From: Pelagimonas phthalicica
GTDB lineage: Bacteria > Pseudomonadota > Alphaproteobacteria > Rhodobacterales > Rhodobacteraceae
DNA length: 64,000 nucleotides
NCBI RefSeq assembly: GCF_004364805.1
Contig: NZ_SOAP01000002.1
Span: forward strand, 682,001 to 746,000
Reading direction: 5' to 3'
The translations under genes were made by a program, and so were the position numbers. This document shows positions 16,586 through 24,981 of the stretch, piece by piece; position 1 is the stretch's first letter; each line of letters opens with the position of its first letter. The notes under the pieces were generated by a model that saw only the letters and a program-made list of their open reading frames with translations, made no database searches and had not been told where the DNA came from.

Positions 16586-17773
16586 ATGTCCCTCTCAAAC
16601 AGCTCTGCCCGCTATGGAAGCCTTGCCAAACTGTTTCACTGGCTGACCGCGCTTGGCATTTTCATCATGATTCCCCTTGGCATCACCGCCAACAATGCCC
16701 CCAGCGGCAATGAGGCCGAGCTTGCCTGGAAGGTGCAGCTTTTCTCGGCGCATAAGACGCTGGGCATTGCGGTTTTGGTTCTGGCCGTCATCCGCATTGC
16801 CTGGATGTTGACCCAGCCCAAGCCCGCACCACTGCACCCTGAGCGCAAGCTTGAGACCCTCGCGGCGGAAACCGTACATATTCTGCTTTATGGCTCTTTG
16901 ATCCTGGTGCCGATCTCGGGCTGGATCGAACATGCGGCGACCACGGGGTTTGCGCCTATCCTTTGGCCGCTGGGCCAATCCCTGCCCTTCGTGCCGCAAA
17001 GCCCGGCGCTGGCCGAAACCATGGCGGGTGCGCATATCGTGCTGGAGCGTGTTCTGGTCATCTCTCTGTTTCTGCATATTGCCGGGGCTTTGAAACATGC
17101 CTTTGTGGATCGCGACCAGACTTTGGCGCGTATGTTGCCGGGGCAAGCTGACATCCCTGAAACCGAAGTCACAAAACACGCCAATCTCCCCATTGTTCTG
17201 GCGCTGGTGGCCTGGGTCGCGGCCTTTGGTGTAGCGGTCAATCTGGGGGTCTTTGATCACGGCCCGGCGCAATCGGCTGAATTGGAGCAAGTCGACACGG
17301 ATTGGCAGGTGCAAACGGGTGAGCTTGGCCTGACCATCCAGCAGTTCGGCAAGCCCGTCACCGGCGCGTTTGAAACCTGGACCGCCGCAATCACCTATGA
17401 CGAAACCCTGCCCGACGGTAAAATCGGCACTGTCGAAGTGACGGTTTCCATCGGCTCGGTCTCGATTGGGTCGGTCACATCTCAGGCGCTTGGCGCGGAT
17501 TATTTCGACAATGCCCAATTCCCAACAGCGACCTTTACCGCAGATATCCTACGCACAGAAGGTGCCCATCGCGCGGATGGCACGCTGAACTTGCGCGGTG
17601 CCTCCCTACCGCTCAGCTTCCCGTTTGACCTGAAATTGGACGGGGACAGCGCCACGATGACCGCAAGCTTTGCCTTGAACCGGCAGGATTTCGGTATCGG
17701 GGCAAACATGCAGGACGAGGGCCAATTGGCAAACACAGTCGACGTGAATGTGGCATTGACAGCGACTCGTTGA
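16586..17773 (+). CDS. Cytochrome b561-YceI fusion protein
   Basis: 395 residues from the ATG at 16586 (GGAGA site upstream); an earlier in-frame start lacks support. Residues 1-180 form a four-helix cytochrome b561 domain with haem-ligand candidates His18, His56, His150 and His164 in the four helices. A fifth membrane segment near 200-220 leads to a C-terminal YceI-like lipocalin domain (about 230-395), which should lie in the periplasm and in other YceI proteins binds isoprenoid lipids. The combination suggests electron transfer to a quinone-like molecule held by YceI. It converges on a separate YceI gene. An internal SIGSVSIGSV duplication lies in the YceI part. Confidence 0.88.
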   Translation: MSLSNSSARYGSLAKLFHWLTALGIFIMIPLGITANNAPSGNEAELAWKVQLFSAHKTLGIAVLVLAVIRIAWMLTQPKPAPLHPERKLETLAAETVHILLYGSLILVPISGWIEHAATTGFAPILWPLGQSLPFVPQSPALAETMAGAHIVLERVLVISLFLHIAGALKHAFVDRDQTLARMLPGQADIPETEVTKHANLPIVLALVAWVAAFGVAVNLGVFDHGPAQSAELEQVDTDWQVQTGELGLTIQQFGKPVTGAFETWTAAITYDETLPDGKIGTVEVTVSIGSVSIGSVTSQALGADYFDNAQFPTATFTADILRTEGAHRADGTLNLRGASLPLSFPFDLKLDGDSATMTASFALNRQDFGIGANMQDEGQLANTVDVNVALTATR

Positions 17774-17816
17774 TCGACGCGCCCTGTCGTCCCAACACAC
17801 ACTTAACCCACCCAAG

Positions 17817-17852
17817 AAAAAGGCCTCTGTCCCAACGGACAGAGGCCTTTTC
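17817..17852. terminator. Bidirectional terminator
   Basis: A perfect 15-bp stem, AAAAGGCCTCTGTCC-caac-GGACAGAGGCCTTTT, between the convergent b561-YceI and yceI genes. A-run and T-run flanks allow termination of both. Confidence 0.9.
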
Positions 17853-17902
17853 ATGTCTCACAGCCGATCCAGCGCTAACTGGATCAGTCTTTGCGTAAAG
17901 GC

Positions 17903-18472
17903 TTACTCAGCCTTCATCGCTTCGATCGAGATCATCAGCTGAACTTCGTCGCTGACATAGGGGGCAAAGGCACCCAGATTGAACTCAGAGCGGACAAGAG
18001 TGGTGGTGGCGTCAAACCCGGCCCAAGGTTTCTGCGCCATCGGGTGGTCGCCTTCCTGGTTCAGCTTGGCGTCCAGAACAACCGATTTTGTCACGCCGTT
18101 CAGGGTCAGATCACCGGTGATCTTGGCGGTGGTGTCACCGGTCACTTCGATCCCGGTCGAGGCAAAGCTGACCATTTCGTCATCGGCTGCGTCAAAGAAA
18201 TCCGGGGCCATGAAATGTTGGAAACGCTCTTCCCAACCGGTCAGCATGCTGCGCACCGGGAAAGACACGGTCACCGAGGATTTCGCAACATCGTCACGAT
18301 CCCAGGAGATCTGACCTTCGAAGCCGGAAAACATGCCATAAGTGGTCGAGTAGCCAAGGTGGTTATAGTTGAAAACGATCTGGCTGTGGCTTGGGTCCAG
18401 AACATAGCTATCTGCGGCGGCTGCCATCAGCGGAGCGGAGGCCAGAGCGGAGGCCAGGAACAGAGATTTCAT
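17903..18472 (-). CDS. YceI family periplasmic protein
   Basis: 189 residues from the ATG at 18472, which has AAGGA seven bases upstream. Residues 1-20 are a Sec signal peptide (MKSLFLASALASAPLMAAAA). The mature part has the YceI pattern: YVLDPSHSQIVFNYNHLGYSTTYGMFSGFEGQISWD, the FDAADDEMVSFASTGIE strand and GDLTLNGVTKSVVLDAKLN. YceI proteins are lipocalin-like barrels that bind polyprenyl lipids. It converges with the b561-YceI fusion, so a soluble and a membrane-tethered version lie side by side. Confidence 0.92.
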   Translation of the reverse strand: MKSLFLASALASAPLMAAAADSYVLDPSHSQIVFNYNHLGYSTTYGMFSGFEGQISWDRDDVAKSSVTVSFPVRSMLTGWEERFQHFMAPDFFDAADDEMVSFASTGIEVTGDTTAKITGDLTLNGVTKSVVLDAKLNQEGDHPMAQKPWAGFDATTTLVRSEFNLGAFAPYVSDEVQLMISIEAMKAE

Positions 18473-18598
18473 TGCGGTTTCCTTCATGTACAGAGGGTGT
18501 GACATGAGTAGTTAACCGCGTTTCAAGCGTGCACAATTGCACGAATTCCAACAGATTCTGTGGAAACACGAACAATCACGCACGCGTGATGAATTATG

Positions 18599-18832
18599 TC
18601 AGGCCTTAGAAACCAACAGGCAGCACAGGCCGGAAATCAGCATGAACAGGGAAATGCCCAGCTTGATCAACAGCATTTGCGGATCATGCGCAACACTGGA
18701 TGCCAGCCAAACACCGAAACCCGCCATGATCAAGGCCGCACCGATGAAGGACAAAAACAGCCGTTGGAAGAACCGCCCCGGGGCGACTGGCTTGGCTTGT
18801 TTGGCGGTGAGGTCTGATGTAGTGATGTCCAT
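18599..18832 (-). CDS. Small membrane protein of unknown function
   Basis: 77 residues with two predicted membrane helices: FFQRLFLSFIGAALIMAGFGVW (about 21-43) and LLIKLGISLFMLISGLCCLLV (about 54-74), separated by a short loop with SSVAHDP. The N-terminal 20 residues are polar. No family is recognised. The ATG is at 18832. The coding character (conserved-looking hydrophobic layout, correct ribosome site GAGGAT upstream) suggests a real gene, but no function can be given. Confidence 0.6.
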   Translation of the reverse strand: MDITTSDLTAKQAKPVAPGRFFQRLFLSFIGAALIMAGFGVWLASSVAHDPQMLLIKLGISLFMLISGLCCLLVSKA

Positions 18833-18993
18833 GGTGTGATCCTCTGTCTATGAAGACCAATTTTCCGTTAAAAAACGTCTCAAATTGGGCGGATCAGCGG
18901 GGATTTTGGGGCAAGTTAAATGCGGCCCTGCCGAACCTTGGCCGCGCCGGTCGATCCCCCTTGCACGCGCAGCAAAACCGTGTACAAGGGCGC

Positions 18994-19050
18994 ATCCTTT
19001 CGCAAGATATGTTGAACCGCGCAGTCTCTCGTGGGTTGGGGCGAAAGGAT
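18994..19050 (+). promoter_or_regulatory. Structured leader upstream of rpsF, possible S6:S18 autoregulatory element
   Basis: A perfect ten-pair stem (ATCCTTTCGC 18994-19003 with GCGAAAGGAT 19041-19050) closes a 37-nt loop holding an AACC/GGTT inner stem and a CCG. It ends 46 bases before rpsF. S6:S18 leaders in other bacteria present a CCG near a stem, so autoregulation is plausible. A weak promoter, TTGCAC (18961) N16 TACAAG, lies just upstream. Confidence 0.5.
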
Positions 19051-19096
19051 CATAGCCCAGCCCTTTGAAATGCGCCTTGATATAAACGGAGAGCAC

Positions 19097-19459
19097 ATGC
19101 CCCTGTACGAGCATGTATTCATTTCGCGTCAGGATCTTTCCAACGCGCAGGCCGAAAGCCTGGTAGAGCACTTCAGCACAGTCCTCGCAGACAATGGCGG
19201 CAAAGTCGTTGAGTCCGAGTACTGGGGCGTGAAGACCATGGCCTACAAAATCAACAAGAACCGCAAAGGTCACTATGCCTTCCTGCGTACCGATTCCCCG
19301 GCCCCGGCCGTGAAGGAAATGGAACGCCTGATGGGTCTGCATGACGACGTGATGCGCGTTCTGACCATCAAAGTTGATCAGCACGCCGAAGGTCCTTCCA
19401 TTCAGATGCAAAAGCGCGAAGAACGTGGCGATCGCCGCGAGCGCCGTCCGCGCGACTAA
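19097..19459 (+). CDS. rpsF: 30S ribosomal protein S6
   Basis: 120 residues from the ATG at 19097 (GGAGAG upstream). MPLYEHVFISRQDLSNAQAE, WGVKTMAYKINKNRKGHYAF and the Arg-rich C-terminal tail REERGDRRERRPRD are typical of alphaproteobacterial S6. It binds S18 on the platform of the small subunit. It is the first gene of the rpsF-rpsR-rplI operon. A longer reading from 19031 would extend into the structured leader and is rejected. Confidence 0.97.
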   Translation: MPLYEHVFISRQDLSNAQAESLVEHFSTVLADNGGKVVESEYWGVKTMAYKINKNRKGHYAFLRTDSPAPAVKEMERLMGLHDDVMRVLTIKVDQHAEGPSIQMQKREERGDRRERRPRD

Positions 19460-19481
19460 CCCTCAGAAAAGGAGCTAAACC

Positions 19482-19709
19482 ATGGCTGCAAAACCATTTT
19501 TCCGCCGTCGCAAAGTTTGCCCTTTCTCGGGCGAAAACGCACCTAAGATCGATTACAAAGACACCCGTCTGCTGCAGCGCTACATCTCTGAGCGCGGCAA
19601 AATCGTTCCCTCCCGTATCACCGCAGTTTCTGCGAAAAAGCAGCGTGAACTGGCCCGTGCCATCAAACGCGCCCGCTTCCTCGCTCTGCTGCCCTACGCC
19701 GTGAAGTAA
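19482..19709 (+). CDS. rpsR: 30S ribosomal protein S18
   Basis: 75 residues. [63 protein letters not shown] is the full S18 pattern (shown by its conserved [18 protein letters not shown] and [10 protein letters not shown] blocks). It binds 16S rRNA next to S6. It starts 22 bases after rpsF with AAGGAG upstream, and 12 bases separate it from rplI. Confidence 0.97.
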   Translation: MAAKPFFRRRKVCPFSGENAPKIDYKDTRLLQRYISERGKIVPSRITAVSAKKQRELARAIKRARFLALLPYAVK

Positions 19710-19721
19710 GGAGCGCCTGAT

Positions 19722-20336
19722 ATGCAAGTTATCCTTCTGGAACGTGTGGCCAAGCTGGGCCAAATGGGCGATGTGGTTGACGTCAAGCCGGGCTATGCCC
19801 GCAACTTCCTGCTGCTGCAGGGCAAGGCGCTGACCGCTTCCAAAGAGAACATCGCACAGTTCGAAGCGCAGAAAGCTCAGCTCGAAGCGCGCAACGTGGA
19901 AACCAAGAAAGAAGCCGAAGCTCTGGGTGAGCGTCTCGACGGTGAGCAGTTCATCGTGATTCGCCAGGCCTCTGACGGCGGCAACCTCTACGGTTCTGTC
20001 ACCACCCGTGACGCCGCAGACGTTGCAACCGAAGCTGGTTTCACTGTTGATCGTAAGCAGGTTGTCATCATCAACCCGATCAAGGAACTGGGTCTGCACA
20101 GCGTCGACGTCGTTCTGCACCCGGAAGTGACCGTTCAGGTGAAACTGAACGTGGCACGCTCCGAAGAAGAAGCAGAGCTGCAAGCCTCCGGTAAATCCAT
20201 TCAGGAACTGGCGGCAGAAGAAGAAGCTCAGGCAGAATTCGAAGTCTCCCAGCTGTTCGACGATATCGGCGCAGCAGCTGACGAAGATGGCGACGACGCC
20301 CCTGCCCCAGCAGCAGAAGAAGCGTCCGAAGAGTAA
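19722..20336 (+). CDS. rplI: 50S ribosomal protein L9
   Basis: 204 residues. The N-terminal rRNA-binding domain has [31 protein letters not shown], the long connecting helix follows, and the C-terminal domain has [16 protein letters not shown] and [16 protein letters not shown]. Alphaproteobacterial L9 carries an acidic C-terminal extension, here about 50 residues ending [16 protein letters not shown], longer than the 150-residue enterobacterial form. It is the last gene of the operon, with a strong terminator 20 bases on. Confidence 0.97.
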   Translation: MQVILLERVAKLGQMGDVVDVKPGYARNFLLLQGKALTASKENIAQFEAQKAQLEARNVETKKEAEALGERLDGEQFIVIRQASDGGNLYGSVTTRDAADVATEAGFTVDRKQVVIINPIKELGLHSVDVVLHPEVTVQVKLNVARSEEEAELQASGKSIQELAAEEEAQAEFEVSQLFDDIGAAADEDGDDAPAPAAEEASEE

Positions 20337-20357
20337 TCTTTCGACCTTTCGAAAAAG

Positions 20358-20391
20358 AACCGCGCGGGGCATGCCTCGCGCGGTTTTTTTT
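20358..20391 (+). terminator. Intrinsic terminator after rplI
   Basis: AACCGCGCG/CGCGCGGTT stem followed by TTTTTTT. Confidence 0.9.
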
Positions 20392-20463
20392 ATGGGCTAG
20401 TGCCCCAATCATTTGGTTGCGGGTGACGCAGAGGGAATTCCCTGCCCCGCTTCAATCACTTGA

Positions 20464-21000
20464 TCAACTTGCAAGATCCAGAATTTTGGCCCGGTCATAG
20501 ACCGATTGTGTCGGCACATTCAAAGTCTCAGCCGTCAACTGTCCGCCCCCCTCATACCAAAGGCTTTTGAAGGCCTCGATTGGCATCAATAGCGCGAAAG
20601 CAAAGCGGCGGGCTTCTTCAAAAGCTTTGGTTTCAGTTGGCTCATATAGCGCCTGGATACCAACATCCGGTCGCGCTTTGCGGGTTGGCGGCACGTGCAA
20701 CAACCAATGCCCAAGCCCTGTCGCCGTTGCCAGACGGTCATGGCGCGTTTTCGAGTTTTTCGGCAGGAAAATCACGGCATTGCGATCCAATGGCACGTCC
20801 AACAGAATTTCATTTGGGACGTCAGAATACTCGACGTCGACCTCTAACGCGCGGCACAAAGCATCCATCGGCCCGCCATCCTGAACAGACAAGTCCGGGT
20901 TCTGCGCCAGAAGCTTGCGAACGATTGCCTCAATTTCATCGTCCGACTTACCGCAAACCATAGGCTCAATATACGGGTAACTCGGGTATTTACGTGGCAT
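20464..21000 (-). CDS. Degenerate ImmA/IrrE-family protein lacking the HExxH zinc motif
   Basis: 178 residues. The middle and C terminus follow the ImmA/IrrE peptidase pattern: FLPKNSKTRHDRLATATGLGHWLLH (85-102), FEEARRFAFALLMPIEAF (127-144) and ETLNVPTQSVYDRAKILDL (158-176), the usual terminal helix-turn-helix-like unit. At the active site the family HELGHxxLH reads TGLGHWLLH, so the first His and the catalytic Glu are replaced (Thr94, Gly95) while His98 remains. It is probably not a working peptidase. ImmA/IrrE proteins usually inactivate repressors; none is adjacent here. It stands alone between the ribosomal operon and a chemoreceptor. Confidence 0.65.
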   Translation of the reverse strand: MPRKYPSYPYIEPMVCGKSDDEIEAIVRKLLAQNPDLSVQDGGPMDALCRALEVDVEYSDVPNEILLDVPLDRNAVIFLPKNSKTRHDRLATATGLGHWLLHVPPTRKARPDVGIQALYEPTETKAFEEARRFAFALLMPIEAFKSLWYEGGGQLTAETLNVPTQSVYDRAKILDLAS

Positions 21001-21404
21001 TTGAGAGTCCTGGTTTTGCTGTCGGTAAAGGCGGTTCTTTACCCGCTAGCACAGGATTTCTTTCGACGGAGTAAATCATCCACAAGGCATTCTGCCGATT
21101 TGTTCCTATCGCAATGATATGGGCCCAAATTGCACAGCGGTCTGACACATGGTGACCCGGCTGGTCACATCAATTTCCAAGGTAGATCACGCGTCTCCGC
21201 TCAAGTTTGCAACCGGTACAATCAGCGTTCTCATCGAACTCTTTGTCTAAAACTGTGACTAAAAAAAACCGCTAAATTTCGGGACCTTACCCAACCGCCT
21301 GCGCGCGTTTTTATCCTCAGCGACATATTTTTGAGCGGCGTTATAGAAATCCTCACATTCATATTTCATTTTGCAACGAACTTGCACCGAAATGAGGACG
21401 CCGG
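21001..21404. other. Intergenic region, no gene seen
   Basis: This 404-bp spacer between the divergent ImmA/IrrE-like gene and the chemoreceptor gene must hold both promoters. It contains an eight-A run near 21262 and no convincing coding sequence. A GAGGA ribosome site for the chemoreceptor lies at its right end. Confidence 0.6.
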
Positions 21405-22769
21405 ATGTTGTTCTTCGATCGGGGTCAAACCCCGCCCACATCACTCTCTAGAGAGCAAAATGCCTTGCTTGATATGATCGAACAAACACAGGCGGTCATT
21501 TATTTCGAGCCTGACGGCACGATAAAAAACGCCAACAAGAATTTTCAGGCGGCTCTTGGCTATGACCTGTCTGAGATTGTCGGCGAAAAACACGCGATGT
21601 TCGTTCACAAGGAATACCGCGAGAGCGCGGAATACGCGCAGTTTTGGCAAGATCTGCGGGACGGGAAAAGCTTTTCCGATCAGTTTCCCAGACGGCGCAA
21701 GGATGGCTCGACGATCTGGATTCAAGCGACCTATGCCCCCGTCCGCGATGAATCAGGTAACATTGCCAATGTGATCAAAATCGCCAGCGATGTCACCGAA
21801 AGGCGCAGCAACCTGAATCGGGTGGCTGAAGCCTTGCACAAGTTGAAAACCGGGGATCTGACCCATCGCCTTCCGGATTGCGATGTGCCCGACATTCAAA
21901 ACCTGATCTCGGCCTATAATGAGGCCTGTGATCAGCTGAGATACCTGGTGCAACAGGTGCAAACCGCCAATGATTCCATTTCCAACAGTTCCTCGATGAT
22001 GCGGCAATCGTCCGAACAATTGTCCTCACGGACCGAGGCGCAGGCCTCTACATTGGAGGAAACCGCCGCAGCCATAGAAGAATTGACAACCAATGCCAGT
22101 GTCGCCGCGGACAATGCGCAGAATGCCGATGTGATCGCATCAGACACGCGCGAGGCCGCTATGGATGGCGGCAAAGTTGTTGAGGATGTGACCGAGGCGA
22201 TGGGGCGTATTGAAAAATCCGCCGGTGAAATCTCGCAAATCATTACCGTGATTGATGATCTGGCCTTCCAGACCAATCTCTTGTCGCTCAACGCCGGGGT
22301 CGAGGCCGCGCGCGCTGGCGAGGCTGGCCGAGGGTTCGCTGTCGTTGCCACCGAGGTGCGCGCGCTGGCGCAGCGATCGGCGGATTCCGCCCGGGATATC
22401 AAAAACCTGATCACCCAAAGTAGCGAACATGTCAGCGATGGTGCTGAGCTGGTCGGTAAGGCCAGCGTAGAATTGAACAAGATCTTCGAGGGCGTCGGAA
22501 CGATCTCGAACAATATCAAAGAGATTTCCGGCAGCCTGACGCAACAGACAGCCACGCTCAAGGAAATCAACACCGCCGTGATTGAACTGGATCGCGTGAC
22601 GCAAAGCAACGCTTCGATGGTGCTGGAAACAACGGATGTCAGCAAATCGCTCGAGGCCGAAAGCCATGGTTTGAGCGCGCAGATCACATCCTTCCGGACT
22701 GCGCCCCCCAGCGGTGGCACCTGGGAAGATGAGGCTGACGCGTCTGATTCTGAACGCGCAGCCTCCTGA
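21405..22769 (+). CDS. Soluble PAS-domain methyl-accepting chemotaxis protein
   Basis: 454 residues without membrane segments. A PAS domain covers about residues 20-132 ([29 protein letters not shown]...[15 protein letters not shown]), ending in the PAC-like DVTERR. A short HAMP-like linker (138-190) follows. The signalling domain has the conserved hairpin tip [49 protein letters not shown] (in part). It should form a cytoplasmic receptor array with CheA and CheW and sense a redox or small-molecule cue through PAS. No CheR pentapeptide tether is seen. No che genes are in the window. Confidence 0.93.
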   Translation: MLFFDRGQTPPTSLSREQNALLDMIEQTQAVIYFEPDGTIKNANKNFQAALGYDLSEIVGEKHAMFVHKEYRESAEYAQFWQDLRDGKSFSDQFPRRRKDGSTIWIQATYAPVRDESGNIANVIKIASDVTERRSNLNRVAEALHKLKTGDLTHRLPDCDVPDIQNLISAYNEACDQLRYLVQQVQTANDSISNSSSMMRQSSEQLSSRTEAQASTLEETAAAIEELTTNASVAADNAQNADVIASDTREAAMDGGKVVEDVTEAMGRIEKSAGEISQIITVIDDLAFQTNLLSLNAGVEAARAGEAGRGFAVVATEVRALAQRSADSARDIKNLITQSSEHVSDGAELVGKASVELNKIFEGVGTISNNIKEISGSLTQQTATLKEINTAVIELDRVTQSNASMVLETTDVSKSLEAESHGLSAQITSFRTAPPSGGTWEDEADASDSERAAS

Positions 22770-22802
22770 AGTCACAGCGAAGAAGATCCAATCTCAAAAG
22801 AA

Positions 22803-22829
22803 AAGGCCGCCCAAACCGGGCGGCCTTCG
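22803..22829. terminator. Bidirectional terminator
   Basis: AAGGCCGCCC-aaacc-GGGCGGCCTT between the convergent chemoreceptor gene and tig. Confidence 0.85.
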
Positions 22830-22851
22830 CATTTGACAAAGGTGCGGCGAC

Positions 22852-24177
22852 TTATTCGTCGTCCAGCGCCTCGACTGCTTTTTGCAGATCGTCTTTGGAG
22901 ACTTCTTTTTCGGTCACTTCAGCGCTTTCGGCGATGTGATCGATCACTTTGTCTTCAAAGATCGGCGCGCGCAGCTGCTGCTGCATCTGGGCGTTTTCAC
23001 GCACGAAATCAAAGAAGGCACGTTCCTGACCCGGGTACTGACGTGCCTGGTTCATGATCGCCTGGGTCATCTCGGCCTCGGTGACCTCAACCTCGGCTTT
23101 CTGACCCAGCTCTGCCAGCAGAAGACCCAGACGCACGCGGCGCTCAGCCAGCTTGGTGTGCTCTTCGGTTGGCTCGATCTTGTCGTGATCGTGGCCTTCG
23201 ACCTCAGGGTTTTCCTCGTGCCACAGCTGGTGGGCAATCTGGTCGGCCTCGGCGGTGACCAGCGATGGCGGCAGGTCAAAGGAAACCAGCTCGTCCAGCT
23301 TGTCCAGCATGGCGCGCTTCATCACCTGGCGGGATGCGCCAGCGTATTCCGCTTCGAGACGCTCACGGATTTGACCTTTGAGCGCGTCGAGATCTTCGGC
23401 ACCGAATTTGGTTGCCAGTTCGTCATTGATCTCAGCCGCTTTCGGGCCTTTGACCTCTTTGACTTTCACTTCGAACACGGCGTCTTTGCCGGCCAGGTTC
23501 TCAGCGCCATATTCCTCGGGGAATTTGACTTCGACGTTTTTCTCGTCACCGGCTTTGGTGCCAATCAGCTGCTCTTCGAAACCGGGGATAAAGGAACCGG
23601 AGCCCAGAACCAGCGGGTAATCTTCAGCCGCGCCGCCATCAAAGGCTTCGCCGTCAACCTTGCCCAGGAAGTCGATAACAACCTGATCTTTGTCCTCGGC
23701 TTCACCGTCCTTGGCGTCGAAATCCTGCGCGGTTTCCGCCAGAGAGGCCAGCGCCTCGTCAACCGATGCGTCGTCAGCTTTGACAACCAGTTTTTCAACG
23801 GCGATCGCGGACATGTCGACTTCTGGAACCTCAGGCAGCGCCTCGTAGGACATGGCAACGTTGATGTCGTCGCCTTCTTTCCAGTCTTCGTTGGTCATCT
23901 TGATTTCAGGCTGCAGAGCCGGACGGTCACCGCTATCCTCGAAATGCTTGTTCATCGCACCGTCGATGGTTTCCTGCATGGCTTCGCCCATCAGGCGCTG
24001 ACCGAATTGCTTTTTCAGCAGCGGCATCGGCACTTTGCCTTTGCGGAAACCCTTCATTTCGATTTCGGGCTGTGCTTCGACCAGCTTGGCGTTGACTTTC
24101 TCGTCCAGCTCGGCGGCAGTGATGACGATGTCGTAACCGCGCTTCAAGCCTTCGTTCAGGGTCTCGGTGACCTGCAT
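22852..24177 (-). CDS. tig: Trigger factor (ribosome-associated chaperone and prolyl isomerase)
   Basis: 441 residues from the ATG at 24177; 16 upstream in-frame codons are not conserved. The ribosome-binding N domain has [19 protein letters not shown] and the signature [17 protein letters not shown]. The FKBP-type PPIase domain follows at about 150-245 ([60 protein letters not shown]). The C-terminal chaperone arms end in an acidic tail. It shields nascent chains at the ribosome exit. The gene is monocistronic here. Confidence 0.97.
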   Translation of the reverse strand: MQVTETLNEGLKRGYDIVITAAELDEKVNAKLVEAQPEIEMKGFRKGKVPMPLLKKQFGQRLMGEAMQETIDGAMNKHFEDSGDRPALQPEIKMTNEDWKEGDDINVAMSYEALPEVPEVDMSAIAVEKLVVKADDASVDEALASLAETAQDFDAKDGEAEDKDQVVIDFLGKVDGEAFDGGAAEDYPLVLGSGSFIPGFEEQLIGTKAGDEKNVEVKFPEEYGAENLAGKDAVFEVKVKEVKGPKAAEINDELATKFGAEDLDALKGQIRERLEAEYAGASRQVMKRAMLDKLDELVSFDLPPSLVTAEADQIAHQLWHEENPEVEGHDHDKIEPTEEHTKLAERRVRLGLLLAELGQKAEVEVTEAEMTQAIMNQARQYPGQERAFFDFVRENAQMQQQLRAPIFEDKVIDHIAESAEVTEKEVSKDDLQKAVEALDDE

Positions 24178-24488
24178 GTTCGTCCTCTTTTCGGCTTGGC
24201 CGGGGCGCAGTGCGCCACAGCACATGTATAAATCTGCGCTCTTCTAAGCATGGGGACACGCCCGCGCAAGCGCATTTCTGTGTTGAAGCCCGTGCCACTT
24301 AAAAAGAAGCAGAAAAATCTGTTGATTTTCGCGGATCCACGCTGATTTGGTGCGACCAGCCGGGTGGTTTTACCGGTCTGAAGTGTTCAAATTCATCGAA
24401 ACTTCGCCCTGCTCCACCTTTGCAAGCGCAGAAAAATCAGCGCGTCTTCAGGTCCGAGTAAGGTTTTGCGGCTAGCCCAAAGGGACTT
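24178..24488. other. Intergenic region, no gene seen
   Basis: 311 bp between the divergent tig and PilZ-like genes. No tRNA, small RNA or clear operator was found; AAAAAGAAGCAGAAAAATC and a related GCAGAAAAATC copy (near 24430) repeat but have no evident role. Confidence 0.5.
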
Positions 24489-24860
24489 ATGTTACTTACG
24501 ATCAGGTTGCCCATGCCCTCCCATTCTGCCCAACCCCATTCCGAAACACCCCTTGCCGAACATCGCGCCCATGACAGGCACCCCACCTTTGCCAAAGCGA
24601 CGATCTGTCAGGGACAGCAGGAATTGTCATGTACCGTGCAAAACGTCTCTGCGAGCGGGGCTTTGGTGGAGTTTGATATGGAGAGGATTGGGTTGTCAGA
24701 TGACAAACCCGTCACATTTTCCGTTCCGGGTCTGGGCGACTGCATGGCCGATCTACGCTGGATCACGCCGCAAAAGGCCGGTTTGGAGTTCCGTCTATCC
24801 GAACGGGAAACACAGGTGTTAGAGGCTTTTCTGGCCAGCCGTTTGGCGGATGAATTCTAG
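24489..24860 (+). CDS. PilZ-like domain protein
   Basis: 123 residues. The central part matches a PilZ beta-barrel: RAHDRHPTFAKATI at the first position and the second motif VQNVSASGALVEFD (compare D/N-x-S-x-x-G), then ADLRWITPQKAGLEF, the W-x-x-x-x-x-x-G-L-x-F strand. The first RxxxR motif is poor (RAHDR), so c-di-GMP binding is uncertain. The start is either 24489 (AGGGA three bases away) or 24513. It precedes the RTX protein gene on the same strand, with hairpins between them. Confidence 0.65.
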   Translation: MLLTIRLPMPSHSAQPHSETPLAEHRAHDRHPTFAKATICQGQQELSCTVQNVSASGALVEFDMERIGLSDDKPVTFSVPGLGDCMADLRWITPQKAGLEFRLSERETQVLEAFLASRLADEF

Positions 24861-24934
24861 ACGACACCACCCAAACCCAAGGTTGCACGCAGAATCCTTG
24901 AAAACGCATAGCGTGTGAGCGAAGCTCTCAAAAC

Positions 24935-24955
24935 AGGATGACATTTTGTCATCCT
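24935..24955. terminator. Hairpin between the PilZ-like and RTX genes
   Basis: A perfect nine-pair stem, AGGATGACA-ttt-TGTCATCCT, followed by GATCTTTTG. It may end the PilZ transcript or structure the RTX leader; it sits 16 bases before the RTX ribosome site. A smaller GAGC/GCTC stem lies just upstream (24917). Confidence 0.5.
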
Positions 24956-24981
24956 GATCTTTTGTTTTGGGAGATTGCGAT

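Noticed and set aside
22882-24231. A 449-residue open frame antisense to trigger factor
   Set aside because: Composition is the mirror of tig (Phe/Leu-rich) with no domain; tig is unambiguous.
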